Notes: generated by a model not told the origin, from the sequence alone. A stretch of 18,888 nucleotides of DNA from Fidelibacterota bacterium (GCA_003527965.1 DPVY01000130.1:6416-25303), one strand, 5' to 3'; positions 8,077 through 15,933 are shown, numbered from the stretch's first letter. Program-made: numbers and translations.

Positions 8077-8576
8077 TGACAATAAGCGATCCTTTATCGG
8101 CTGTCTTCATTATTGGGATTGTTATTCTGGTGGCTCCATTTATCGAAGAATTGATTTTTCGTGGATTCTTTCAGCGTATTCTTGAATATCGATATAAAGA
8201 TATTACGAAAGCCGTGCTTTTTTCGGCACTTGCTTTCGCCGTTATTCATTTCAATCCCTGGTGGATTGTTCAGATATATATTATCGGTATCTTTATGGGC
8301 TATGTTGCCTGGCGCACCAATTCAATCTGGATTTCATTTATTATCCATGCTGTAAATAACGGAATCGCCGTTTGGTTTTCCCAACAGACCGAAGATGCTC
8401 TTTATTGGTATGAGTGGCGGGGGCACGTTGCGCCTTTTATGCTGATGATCGGAGTATTTTTACTGATTGCCGGAATCCGCTGGTTTATTAACGTTACTCC
8501 TGTTATTCAAAAAAATGAAAATGCGGTGTTGATTGAAGATATTTTCAGTGCATCATCCAACTCCTCAGAAAAATAA
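8073..8576 (+). CDS. CPBP family intramembrane glutamic endopeptidase, catalytic part
   Basis: This 167-aa product carries all the motifs of the CPBP (Rce1/CAAX-protease-like) family: EELIFR with catalytic E25-E26 and R30, FAVIH with H59, and HAVNN with H92 and N96. Hydrophobic stretches at about 10-23, 47-60, 65-80, 86-101 and 118-138 place it in the cytoplasmic membrane. Family members cleave membrane substrates; in bacteria roles include bacteriocin self-immunity, but no substrate is known here. The start ATGATG overlaps the previous stop and has AAGGA about 6 nt upstream. That site could simply be the codons of the linker. The N-terminal helices of the fold are supplied by 7714-8076. The mgtE start follows its stop after 18 nt. 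Confidence 0.82.
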   Translation: MMTISDPLSAVFIIGIVILVAPFIEELIFRGFFQRILEYRYKDITKAVLFSALAFAVIHFNPWWIVQIYIIGIFMGYVAWRTNSIWISFIIHAVNNGIAVWFSQQTEDALYWYEWRGHVAPFMLMIGVFLLIAGIRWFINVTPVIQKNENAVLIEDIFSASSNSSEK

Positions 8577-8594
8577 AACGACCCGGAGACGCTT

Positions 8595-9956
8595 ATGCTG
8601 GATCACGAATTTATGATTTTACTGGATGCATTCAGACGGTTAATTCGTCGCAATGCGCGAACAAATACCCAGAAGATGATTGTAAAAACCCACCCGGCCG
8701 ATTTAGCGGCGCTGTTCCGGTCCTTTACAGAAGTTGAACGGGAGACCGTATTTAACCTGATTACCGATCAGACCTATAAGGCCCAGTTTCTTACCGAATT
8801 GGATCGCGCGATTTTAATCGAAATGCTCGCAAATCTTCCCCCTACCAATATTGCCGAATTATTCAAAGAAATAGCTCTGGACGATCAGGCCGACATTCTT
8901 GAACAATTACCGGAAGAACTGGGGAAAAAGATTCTCAGCTTAATGAGCCGCGATGATTCAGAGGACCTTGAAGAACTGATGACCTATAATCCCGATACGG
9001 CGGGTGGTATCATGGTTCCGCTACCCTTTAAAATGTACGAAGAAGATACTGTTCAAGAAGCCATCAATGCGCTCCACGAGCAACAAGAAGCAGAAATGGC
9101 GTTTTATATCTACGTCGTTGATGAAAATGAAAAGTTGACCGGTGTAATTTCTCTACGCCAATTACTGATGGTGGCGCCTGAGACGATTCTGCGAAACGTT
9201 ATGATTACCAAACTTGTATCGGTTTATCCGGAAACCGATCAGGAAGAGGTTGCCCGAATCATCAGTCGTTATAACTTTCTGGCGCTGCCCGTCGTTGACC
9301 GGGAGAACAAATTGCTGGGTATTGTTACGGTTGACGATATTATTGATGTAATTCGCGAAGAGGCCACGGAAGATTTCCTGCAGATGGCGGGTGTCGGCAA
9401 AGACCGGGAAATTCTGTTAAAAACGCCTATTCAGGCAGTTAGAATGCGATTTCCCTGGCTGTTTGCGACATTCATTGGGGGGCTAATTATATCAGGCATA
9501 GTTGTAAGATTTCAATATATTCTCGATAAATTCGTCATTCTCGCGGCATTCATGCCGATTATCGCCGGTATGGGCGGCAATGTGGGTTCACAGTCTTCTA
9601 CTATTGTCGTACGCGGGCTGGCAACGGGGCGTGTGAATGTCCAGCAAATATTTCACGTGCTGTTCGATCAGATGAAAATCGGTTTGATTCTCGGGGTTTT
9701 GTACGGCGTGCTTTTGACGCTTTTCTCCAATATCCTCTATCATGCTTCTGAGAATATTGTGAATATCGGTGCCGTTATTGGCTTTGCCTTATGCTGTGAA
9801 TTATTCATTGCCGCTTCGCTTGGCGCGCTGGTGCCGATGCTGTTACACCGGCTTAATATCGATCCGGCCGTGGCTACGGGTCCGATGGTTTCCACAACCC
9901 TTGATATTACGGGAATCCTGATTTATTTTTCTATAGCAACCGCAATCCTGATATAA
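8595..9956 (+). CDS. mgtE: MgtE magnesium transporter
   Basis: This 453-aa protein has full MgtE length. Domains in order are the acidic N domain (about 20-130), two CBS domains (about 135-195 and 200-258, the latter with ALPVVDRENKLLGIVTVDDI), a connecting helix, and a five-helix pore domain (285-453). Pore signatures are PIIAGMGGNVGSQ (321-333) and NIDPAVATGP (421-430), whose Asp423 matches the pore aspartate, plus TTLDITG. MgtE is a homodimeric Mg2+ channel of the inner membrane. The CBS/N domains sense cytoplasmic Mg2+ and close it when Mg2+ is high. GGAG sits 6 nt before the ATG. It is co-transcribed with the CPBP pair (18-nt gap), so no Mg2+ riboswitch can lie directly before it. Confidence 0.95.
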   Translation: MLDHEFMILLDAFRRLIRRNARTNTQKMIVKTHPADLAALFRSFTEVERETVFNLITDQTYKAQFLTELDRAILIEMLANLPPTNIAELFKEIALDDQADILEQLPEELGKKILSLMSRDDSEDLEELMTYNPDTAGGIMVPLPFKMYEEDTVQEAINALHEQQEAEMAFYIYVVDENEKLTGVISLRQLLMVAPETILRNVMITKLVSVYPETDQEEVARIISRYNFLALPVVDRENKLLGIVTVDDIIDVIREEATEDFLQMAGVGKDREILLKTPIQAVRMRFPWLFATFIGGLIISGIVVRFQYILDKFVILAAFMPIIAGMGGNVGSQSSTIVVRGLATGRVNVQQIFHVLFDQMKIGLILGVLYGVLLTLFSNILYHASENIVNIGAVIGFALCCELFIAASLGALVPMLLHRLNIDPAVATGPMVSTTLDITGILIYFSIATAILI

Positions 9957-10045
9957 CGGAATTCCCGGCTGCCAATTAATATCAAATTGCAAATATTTGA
10001 TCGGGCTTCCATACCTTAAAATCTTCCATTTCGGCGGTATTCTAT

Positions 10046-11506
10046 TTAACTTTTGGCAATTCGCGCCAGAGTTTCTTTTAACAGGTTCCAGAATTTTTCA
10101 ACTGTTTTAATTTCTACCACTTCGTCGGGTGAGTGGGGATTCATGATCGTCGGTCCAAAGGAGATCATATCCATACCCGGAACGGTCTCACCAATGATTC
10201 CACATTCCAGCCCGGCATGGATGGCTTTGACTGCCGGATCGCTTCCGTAGAGATCTTTATAAGTGTTTTTCATGAATTTTAAAATTGCCGAATTCATGTT
10301 TGGATTCCAGCCGGGATAACCGCCGCCTTGATGCACCTTTCCGCCGGCGAGCAGCCCGGAAGCTTTGACCTTATCGGCAATATCATTTTTGGCGCTTTCC
10401 ACGGAGCTTCTCTGGCTGGTCAGGACGGAAATATTGTCACCTTCGGTGCGGATAATTGCCAGGCTGGTAGAGGTTTCTACGAGGCCGGGAATTGCATGGC
10501 TCATGGCAACGACACCGTGAGGTATTGTGTAAATCATATTGAATAATCTGGATTGGAATTCTTTTGTAAAGACCTTCTCCGGTTCTACTGAGTTTTCTAC
10601 GACAATTTTAAGCCCGGGTTCAATATCTTTATATTCATTGGTAAATATCGATTCATATTCTGTTATAAGCGCTTTAAATCCGGCAACATCTTTCGGATCG
10701 ACCGATACGGCTGCCTCGGCTTCACGGGGAATTGCGTTGTGTTTGCTGCCACCGGAAATACTGCTCAAGCGAAAATTGAATTTTTCATTGGCGTTCCACA
10801 ATATTCTGTTAAGCAGCTTGTTGGCATTGCCTCGACCGAGAGATATGTCCAGACCGGAATGACCGCCTTTTAATCCGGTTAATTTTATAGATAGAGGTAT
10901 GTAGCCGGTAGGTTCATTTTCCCATTCAATTGTTAGGGTAATTGTAGTGTCTTTGCCTCCGGCGCAGCCGACATACAGCGCACCGTCTTCTTCGGAATCG
11001 GCATTTATTAAAACAGAAGCGGTAACAAAACCCGGCTTCAAAGCATTTGCCCCGGTTAGACCGGTTTCTTCATCAATAGTAAAGAGGAACTCCATGGGCG
11101 GGTGAACCATGTCTTTAGCCGCCATAACGCTCAATGCCGTGGCGACGCCGATACCGTTATCGGCGCCCAAAGTTGTTCCTTCGGCGCGAATAAAATCGCC
11201 ATCGATCTTCATTTTGATGGGATCCTTGCGGAAATCGTGTTCAGTACCGCTGTTTTTCTCGCAGACCATATCGAGATGCCCCTGGATGCAGACAGTCGGT
11301 TTGTTTTCACAGCCGGGGCTCGCCGGTTTTGTGACGAGAACGTTGCCGGCTTCATCCTGCTTACAGGGCAGTCCTAATTCCTTGGCGACGCTGATTATAT
11401 ATTTAGCCGCATCAGCTTCATGCCTGGATTCCCGTGGGATCTGGTTTATCTCATAAAAGTAGCGCCACAGGGTTGCCGGTTTTAATCCTTCAAATACATA
11501 TTTCAT
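10046..11506 (-). CDS. pepD: Aminoacyl-histidine dipeptidase (PepD, family M20C)
   Basis: This is a 486-aa di-zinc metallopeptidase that splits Xaa-His and other dipeptides in the cytoplasm. Zinc and catalytic residues are visible: H77 and D79 in GHLDMVCEK, D116 in LGADNGIG (bridging), E146-E147 in TIDEETGLTGA (general base and ligand), D170 in NADSEED, and H458 in MNPHSPDEVV. The lid/dimer domain lies between GLKGGHSGLDI (about 213-223) and the C-terminal catalytic part. Length and motif order match PepD. GGAGG lies 5 nt before the ATG. The gene is 58 bp downstream of rocD on the same strand, so the two may be one amino-acid catabolic operon. Confidence 0.95.
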   Translation of the reverse strand: MKYVFEGLKPATLWRYFYEINQIPRESRHEADAAKYIISVAKELGLPCKQDEAGNVLVTKPASPGCENKPTVCIQGHLDMVCEKNSGTEHDFRKDPIKMKIDGDFIRAEGTTLGADNGIGVATALSVMAAKDMVHPPMEFLFTIDEETGLTGANALKPGFVTASVLINADSEEDGALYVGCAGGKDTTITLTIEWENEPTGYIPLSIKLTGLKGGHSGLDISLGRGNANKLLNRILWNANEKFNFRLSSISGGSKHNAIPREAEAAVSVDPKDVAGFKALITEYESIFTNEYKDIEPGLKIVVENSVEPEKVFTKEFQSRLFNMIYTIPHGVVAMSHAIPGLVETSTSLAIIRTEGDNISVLTSQRSSVESAKNDIADKVKASGLLAGGKVHQGGGYPGWNPNMNSAILKFMKNTYKDLYGSDPAVKAIHAGLECGIIGETVPGMDMISFGPTIMNPHSPDEVVEIKTVEKFWNLLKETLARIAKS

Positions 11507-11564
11507 TTAATCCTCCGTTGTTTATACAAACATTTAAAAAATTTTATCGATGAAAACAAGCATT

Positions 11565-12767
11565 TTATCGGGTTAATACATCCTCGATTTTTTCAAGAGC
11601 ACTATCGATTTCATTTTTGGTAATAACGAGTGGTGGCGCGATCCGGATAACATTTTCATGGGTTTCCTTGGCGAGGACGCCTTTCTTCTGCAGGGCTTCG
11701 CAAAATCGTCTGCCGCCGCCGGCCTCTTTTTTTAACACAATTCCGATCCACAACCCCTTGCCGCGATAAAAATCGACATAAGGACTGTTGATATTTCTTA
11801 ATTTGTTTAGTAGGTATTTACCTAATTCCGCTGACCGTTCGATTAATTTTTCATCTATGATGATCTTCAGCGCTTCCCGGGCTACGGCACAGGCGATGGG
11901 ATTGCCGCCGTAAGTTGAGCCATGATCGCCGGGGTTGAATACACCCAGCACCTCTTTCGATGATATGACCGCCGAAACCGGATACATCCCACCTGACAGG
12001 GCTTTTCCGATAATGACCATGTCCGGGCGTATATTTTCATGCTCGAAAGCGAATAACGTGCCCGTTCTCCCCAGTCCGCTCTGGATCTCATCGGCGACTA
12101 AAAGGACATTATTCAATTTGCATATTTTGGCGGCTTCTTTAAGAAATCCTTTAGGGGGGACAACCACGCCGCTTTCGCCCTGAATGGGTTCGACCAGAAA
12201 ACCGACCGTATTTTTATTGATTGCTTTTTTTAGCGCGTCGATATTGCCATAGGGAATCATGCTAAAGCCGGGCGTCAGCGGACCGAAGCCCTCTTTATAT
12301 TGATCTTCACTCGAAAAGGAAATTATTGTCGTTGTGCGACCGTGGAAATTACCGTCACAGACGATGATCTCAGCCTTATTGGCTTCAACGCCTTTTACGG
12401 TATAACCCCACTTTCGGACAGCCTTAATAGCGGTTTCGACGGCTTCGGCGCCGGAATTCATGGGCAGCATCATTTCATAGCCGGTCAATTCGCAGAGCTC
12501 TTTAGCCAGAAACGGCAACTGATCATTGCGGAAAGCCCGGGAAGTCAACGCCAGCCGGGCCGCCTGCTCCTGAATGACTTTGACCAGGCGGGGATGACAA
12601 TGTCCCTGATTAACCGCCGAATAAGCCGCCAGGAAATCCATATATTTTTTACCTTCAACATCTTCGACCCAAATGCCCGAACCTTTTGTCAGCACAACAT
12701 CTAAGGGTTTATAATTATGGGCGCCGAACTGATTTTCAAGAGCAATACATTCTTGTGTTGTTGCCAT
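11565..12767 (-). CDS. rocD: Ornithine--oxo-acid aminotransferase
   Basis: This 400-aa class-III, fold-type-I PLP enzyme transfers the delta-amino group of ornithine to 2-oxoglutarate, giving glutamate semialdehyde and glutamate. Features are FLAAYSAVNQGHCHP (45-59), the PLP phosphate loop MNSGAEAVETA (103-113), DGNFHGRT (138-145), VADEIQSG (225-232, with Asp226 contacting the PLP ring nitrogen), and the Schiff-base Lys255 in IIGKALSGG. The AYSAVNQGH context and the length fit RocD better than acetylornithine aminotransferase. GAGG sits 6 nt before the ATG. Its 2-oxoglutarate/glutamate chemistry links to the Kor complex at the left of the window. There are no arginine-pathway neighbours, which argues for catabolic use. 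Confidence 0.93.
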   Translation of the reverse strand: MATTQECIALENQFGAHNYKPLDVVLTKGSGIWVEDVEGKKYMDFLAAYSAVNQGHCHPRLVKVIQEQAARLALTSRAFRNDQLPFLAKELCELTGYEMMLPMNSGAEAVETAIKAVRKWGYTVKGVEANKAEIIVCDGNFHGRTTTIISFSSEDQYKEGFGPLTPGFSMIPYGNIDALKKAINKNTVGFLVEPIQGESGVVVPPKGFLKEAAKICKLNNVLLVADEIQSGLGRTGTLFAFEHENIRPDMVIIGKALSGGMYPVSAVISSKEVLGVFNPGDHGSTYGGNPIACAVAREALKIIIDEKLIERSAELGKYLLNKLRNINSPYVDFYRGKGLWIGIVLKKEAGGGRRFCEALQKKGVLAKETHENVIRIAPPLVITKNEIDSALEKIEDVLTR

Positions 12768-12977
12768 TTCTTACCTCGTCATTTAATCTTCCAGACCTGT
12801 TCTGTCAATACACAGAGAATTTAATTATTAATTCTCGAATTGCCAGACATTTTCTTTATTTTTTAAAGCAGGACGGAAAATGTGAACGGTCGTAATTATT
12901 ATTTATCAGAGGCAATTATAAAGACATTAGAGAAAGGCAAAATTGAATAATTTCAAAAAAATAAAATCGAGGCCATA

Positions 12978-13002
12978 GATTTTACCGGAATCGGATAAAA
13001 TC
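12978..13002. repeat. Inverted repeat / hairpin in the rocD upstream gap
   Basis: GATTTTACCG and CGGATAAAATC pair as 7 + 3 bp with one unpaired A and a GAAT loop. TTATT follows on the plus strand. It looks like a weak terminator or protein site, but no plus-strand gene ends just before it, so its role is open. Confidence 0.4.
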
Positions 13003-13171
13003 TTATTAACGTACTCATAAATTTAAAAAGTCCGCTTTTCTTATATTTTTATTTTTTAGGTGTCTATGAATCCTTATATTTCCGTGTAATTGGCTGTAAT
13101 GTTGCTTTATGATAATATTACTTTTTGTTTAAATAGTAGAAAGCCATATTTTTTAAAAGAACACTTGATTT

Positions 13172-13199
13172 TTATAATTATAACGCATATTTTGAATAT
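13172..13199 (+). promoter_or_regulatory. Candidate promoter -10 and AT-rich dyads of the AbrB/Doc operon
   Basis: A perfect TATAAT (13173-13178) lies inside the 12-bp palindrome TTATAATTATAA (13172-13183). A second dyad, ATATT-TTG-AATAT (13187-13199), follows. The matching -35 region is only T-rich. Transcription from here would give a leader of about 40 nt before the first ATG. Dyads over a core promoter fit autorepression by the AbrB-type products, but A+T-rich palindromes also occur by chance. Confidence 0.4.
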
Positions 13200-13223
13200 A
13201 AGTAAAACCATAAGGGGGCACCT

Positions 13224-13478
13224 ATGAGGAGAAAAGTTGTTAAAGTCGGAGCAAGTCTTTGTATTTTGTTGCCGAAGGAAGTGATCAAAACGATGGATTG
13301 GGATTTTGGTGATGAAATCGAGCTGATTCTTGACGAGGAGGATGAAAAGGTCACACTTAGGAACCCGAAAGAGGGTGAAAAGAAAAAACAGACATACATA
13401 GAAGATTTTGATGATTTTCTGAATAAGTACCAGGATGTTTTATCTGAAATTGATTCTCAAGAAGAAGGAAGCGATTGA
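13224..13478 (+). CDS. AbrB/MazE/SpoVT-fold DNA-binding protein, first of a tandem pair
   Basis: This is an 84-aa antitoxin-like protein. Residues 1-46 form a swapped-hairpin AbrB domain with the family pattern KVGASLCILLPKEV followed by GDEIEL and VTL. The acidic C-terminal tail, which ends in DFLNKYQDVLSEID and a Gln/Glu-rich stretch, resembles the toxin-binding tails of MazE-type antitoxins. A strong AGGGGG sits just before the ATG. It is 7 nt from a second, homologous gene and is followed by a Doc/Fic-like gene, so it is best read as an antitoxin and operon autoregulator. Directly aligned without gaps, 21 of its first 45 residues match the next protein. Confidence 0.85.
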   Translation: MRRKVVKVGASLCILLPKEVIKTMDWDFGDEIELILDEEDEKVTLRNPKEGEKKKQTYIEDFDDFLNKYQDVLSEIDSQEEGSD

Positions 13479-13485
13479 GGTTGTT

Positions 13486-13728
13486 ATGAAAAGAAAAATT
13501 ATTAGAGTTGGATCCAGTCGGGGTGTTTTAATACCAAGAGAGGTGACGCGGGCGATGTATTGGGATTTTGGTACGGAGGTTGACCTCCTAATGAACCAGG
13601 AGCGTAAAGAGGTGACCCTTAAGACCATTAAGATCAGCCTTCCGGAAGAATACAATGTAGAATATCTCAGACAGATTGAAGAACTGATGATTGAGCACGA
13701 AGATGTGCTGGGAGGTATTGATGACTGA
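13486..13728 (+). CDS. AbrB/MazE/SpoVT-fold DNA-binding protein, second of a tandem pair
   Basis: This 80-aa paralogue of the preceding gene has the AbrB domain at residues 1-47 (RVGSSRGVLIPREV, then WDFGTEVDLL and VTL). Its C-terminal tail EYLRQIEELMIEHEDVLGGID matches the DFLNKYQDVLSEID end of its neighbour, with a shared DVL..ID ending. I use the ATG at 13486 because GAGG lies 5 nt upstream; an earlier in-frame start at 13435 would lie in the coding end of the first gene. Its last codons overlap the Doc-like start by 8 nt, a translational coupling usual for antitoxin and toxin. The pair most likely arose by tandem duplication and may bind as homo- or heterodimers. Confidence 0.85.
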   Translation: MKRKIIRVGSSRGVLIPREVTRAMYWDFGTEVDLLMNQERKEVTLKTIKISLPEEYNVEYLRQIEELMIEHEDVLGGIDD

Positions 13729-14119
13729 TGATCAGAAAATACAGATTAAAGAGCTTTGTTATGTTAACTGGCTGATTACTAAAAAATTTGGTGGCGATGC
13801 GGGTGTTCGCGATCTAAAATCACTAAAAAATATTGTGTCCCTGCCCGGTGGCGGATCGTTGACCTGTTTTCAGGGAGAGCGGTTGTCAAATCGTAAAGAT
13901 CTTTATTCTCAATTAGGCTGGTTTACGTATTACATCGTTGACGGAGAACCTTTCAATGGAAAGAACCGTACGGTAGCATTGATGATGCTGATCTGGGTGC
14001 TCAAGTTTTATCGTCTGGAATTTGAAGTTGAAAACATGGCGGATTTTGTCAACACACTGGATACTCTTAAACAGGGAAATTCCGATATTTCATTATGGTT
14101 ATCAAATAATTGTCGGTAA
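13721..14119 (+). CDS. Doc/Fic-fold toxin-like protein with altered active-site motif
   Basis: This 132-aa protein has about the length of Doc (death-on-curing) toxins. GVRDLKSLKNIV (28-39) matches the Doc start of the fold, and the active loop is DGEPFNGKNRTVALM (74-88), followed by a hydrophobic helix. The canonical Fic motif is HPFxDGNKRT. Here Glu76 stands where the catalytic His is expected, the loop is one residue shorter, and the order is GKNRT. The protein may therefore be inactive or have changed chemistry. Known Doc toxins phosphorylate EF-Tu. GGAGG sits 5 nt before the ATG, and the start overlaps the second AbrB gene by 8 nt. The assignment rests on fold pattern plus context. Confidence 0.7.
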   Translation: MTDDQKIQIKELCYVNWLITKKFGGDAGVRDLKSLKNIVSLPGGGSLTCFQGERLSNRKDLYSQLGWFTYYIVDGEPFNGKNRTVALMMLIWVLKFYRLEFEVENMADFVNTLDTLKQGNSDISLWLSNNCR

Positions 14120-14136
14120 TCGCCAAGTTCCGATCC

Positions 14137-14153
14137 ATTAAAAACTTTTTAAT
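14137..14153. repeat. Perfect AT-rich palindrome after the Doc-like gene
   Basis: ATTAAAAA-C-TTTTTAAT is an exact dyad with 8-bp arms and a single central base, 18 nt past the stop codon. It may help end transcription or act as a protein site. Too A+T-rich to be sure. Confidence 0.35.
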
Positions 14154-14166
14154 CATAAAATACATC

Positions 14167-14188
14167 TTCCGGTGTTTTTTAGCCGGAA
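14167..14188 (+). terminator. Hairpin between the Doc-like gene and ade, possible terminator
   Basis: TTCCGG (14167-14172) pairs with CCGGAA (14183-14188) over a 10-nt T-rich loop. No T-run follows on the plus strand, so if it terminates transcription it does so weakly. Confidence 0.3.
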
Positions 14189-14194
14189 ATGACA

Positions 14195-14219
14195 AATGGT
14201 AAGTGTGACCATTAGGAGG
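14195..14219 (+). promoter_or_regulatory. Hairpin abutting the ade Shine-Dalgarno
   Basis: AATGGT (14195-14200) and ACCATT (14208-14213) form a 6-bp stem with a 7-nt loop. It ends exactly where the strong AGGAGG (14214-14219) begins, 4 nt before the ade ATG. Such a structure could influence ribosome access. It is short and unproven. Confidence 0.35.
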
Positions 14220-14223
14220 TATC

Positions 14224-15933
14224 ATGCTTCTAAATGAAATTATTTCCGCCGCCAGGGGTGAACATTCCGTTGATGTCTTGCTGAAGAATGCCACGGTTGT
14301 TAATCTTCTGTCAGGAGATATAATTCAGACAGATATAGCAATCTATCGCGATAAAATTGTGGGTTTTGGCGATTATTCAGCCAAACAGACGATAGATGTG
14401 AAAGGTCTCTATGCGGCGCCCGGTCTGATCGATGGTCACGTTCACCTGGAGAGTTCCATGCTGAGCCCGGTGGAGTTTATCAAAGCCGTAACTCCCCTGG
14501 GGACGACTACCGTTATCGCCGATCCTCACGAAATTGTCAATGTTTTGGGACTGGCGGGTTTGCAATATATGCTGGATGCCACGGAATATCTTCCGCTGGA
14601 TGTTTACTTCATGTTGCCCTCCTGTGTACCGGCAACCCATCTGGAAAACGCCGGCGCTGTTGTGACTGCTGCGGAGATGCGGGAATGGATTGATTCACCG
14701 CGCATTTTGGGAATCGGAGAGATGATGAACTTTCCCGGAGTATTATTTGAAGATCCGCAGGTATTGGCAAAGCTGGCAATTGCCGGTAAAAAACGAATTG
14801 ACGGGCATGCGCCTCTTGTTCGCGGCAAAGACCTTTCCGCCTACATCGCCGCCGGCATTACATCGGATCACGAGAGCACCGATTTAGAAGAAGCCCGCGA
14901 AAAGTTGCAAAAAGGGATGTTTCTGATGATCCGGGAAGGGTCGGCTGCTCGTAATTTGCAGGATTTATTACCGCTGGTGACGCCGACGAACTCCCGGAAT
15001 TGCGCGTTTGTCACCGACGATCGTCATCCGGATTTTCTAATGGATAGTGGTCATATCAATTCCATGGTAAAAGATGCCGTCAAATTTGGAATCGATCCGA
15101 TCATTGCATTGCAGATGGCATCTCTGAACATTGCCCGGCATTTTGGATTAACAAAAAGAGGAGCCATAGCGCCGGGTTATCAGGCGGATTTGATTCTCTT
15201 TGACAATTTTGATGATTTTAGTATCCGGATGGTTTATAAAAATGGACAATTAGTTGCCGAAGATGGAAACCTGGTCGACATCGATATCGTCAAAATTCCC
15301 GATCCGACGCAATCTATTCGGATAAAGGAGATCAATCTTGGCAATCTGGCAATTCCCGCTAAGGCGAAAAAGATAGTGGTCATCGAGATTATCCCTAATC
15401 AATTGTTGACAAAGAAAACTGTTTGCGCCGCTTCAATTGTTGATGGAAAAGCTGTCAGCGATTCCAGCCGGGATATTTTAAAAATGGTTGTGGTGGAGCG
15501 CCATCACGCTACCGGAAACATGGGACTGGGTTTTGTAAAAGGGATTGGCTTGACATCCGGCGCCATTGCTTCCACGGTAGCTCACGATTCCCATAATATC
15601 ATTGTGATGGGTGTGAATGATAATGATATTTTACGGGCTATCAGGGAAATTCAGGCTATGAACGGCGGTCAGGTCGTCGTTGAAAATGGTAAAGTAAAGG
15701 CGTCGCTGCCGTTACCGATTGCCGGATTGATGAGTGGGCGTCCCTTGTCGGAAGTCCGATCCGCTGTTGATCAATTGAATCTTGAAGCTCGCCGGCTGGG
15801 CTGTAAACTTGAGAATCCCTTCATGACCCTGTCATTTTTGTCACTGCCGGTGATTCCGGATATAAAATTGACCGATATGGGCCTGGTGGATGTTAATAAA
15901 TTTGATTTTATTTCACTATTTGCCGACGAGTGA
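14224..15933 (+). CDS. ade: Adenine deaminase
   Basis: This 569-aa amidohydrolase-superfamily enzyme hydrolyses adenine to hypoxanthine and ammonia in purine salvage. Length is normal for the Ade family. Metal-site motifs are GHVHLESS (71-78, with H72 and H74), ADPHEI (99-104), GEMMNFPGV (165-173), DGHAPLV with H195, and SDHEST (214-219, with D215 and H216). The conserved FVTDDRHPDFL follows near 280. The C-terminal domain shows VVERHHATGNMGLGFVKG and IASTVAHDSHNI, diagnostic of Ade versus other amidohydrolases. AGGAGG lies 4 nt upstream. The gene stands alone on the plus strand and faces the asparaginase gene tail to tail across 74 bp. Confidence 0.96.
   Translation: MLLNEIISAARGEHSVDVLLKNATVVNLLSGDIIQTDIAIYRDKIVGFGDYSAKQTIDVKGLYAAPGLIDGHVHLESSMLSPVEFIKAVTPLGTTTVIADPHEIVNVLGLAGLQYMLDATEYLPLDVYFMLPSCVPATHLENAGAVVTAAEMREWIDSPRILGIGEMMNFPGVLFEDPQVLAKLAIAGKKRIDGHAPLVRGKDLSAYIAAGITSDHESTDLEEAREKLQKGMFLMIREGSAARNLQDLLPLVTPTNSRNCAFVTDDRHPDFLMDSGHINSMVKDAVKFGIDPIIALQMASLNIARHFGLTKRGAIAPGYQADLILFDNFDDFSIRMVYKNGQLVAEDGNLVDIDIVKIPDPTQSIRIKEINLGNLAIPAKAKKIVVIEIIPNQLLTKKTVCAASIVDGKAVSDSSRDILKMVVVERHHATGNMGLGFVKGIGLTSGAIASTVAHDSHNIIVMGVNDNDILRAIREIQAMNGGQVVVENGKVKASLPLPIAGLMSGRPLSEVRSAVDQLNLEARRLGCKLENPFMTLSFLSLPVIPDIKLTDMGLVDVNKFDFISLFADE

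Larger units (their letters stand above)
12768..13223. other. Divergent intergenic region between rocD and the AbrB/Doc operon
   Basis: This 456-bp gap is the longest non-coding stretch in the window and is strongly A+T-rich. It must hold the rocD promoter (minus) and the toxin-antitoxin-like operon promoter (plus). Visible structure: an imperfect dyad of AGAATT/AATTCT type at 12816-12835, a hairpin at 12978-13002, and a TATAAT box with nearby AT dyads at 13172-13199. No convincing coding region was seen in it. Confidence 0.65.

Noticed and set aside
8040..8080. Programmed -1 frameshift joining the two CPBP ORFs
   Set aside because: No X-XXY-YYZ slippery heptamer in the correct frame and no clear downstream stimulatory structure were seen; an indel or simple coupling is more likely.
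8577..8594. Mg2+-sensing (M-box) riboswitch before mgtE
   Set aside because: Only 18 nt separate mgtE from the previous gene; there is no room for such an RNA.
9981..10001. ATCAAAT/ATTTGAT hairpin between mgtE and pepD as a bidirectional terminator
   Set aside because: The 7-bp stem is almost all A-T, the loop is 7 nt and no T-run follows on either strand.
12300..12704. 134-codon open frame antisense to rocD
   Set aside because: It is a shadow of the RocD coding sequence; rocD carries full PLP-enzyme motifs.
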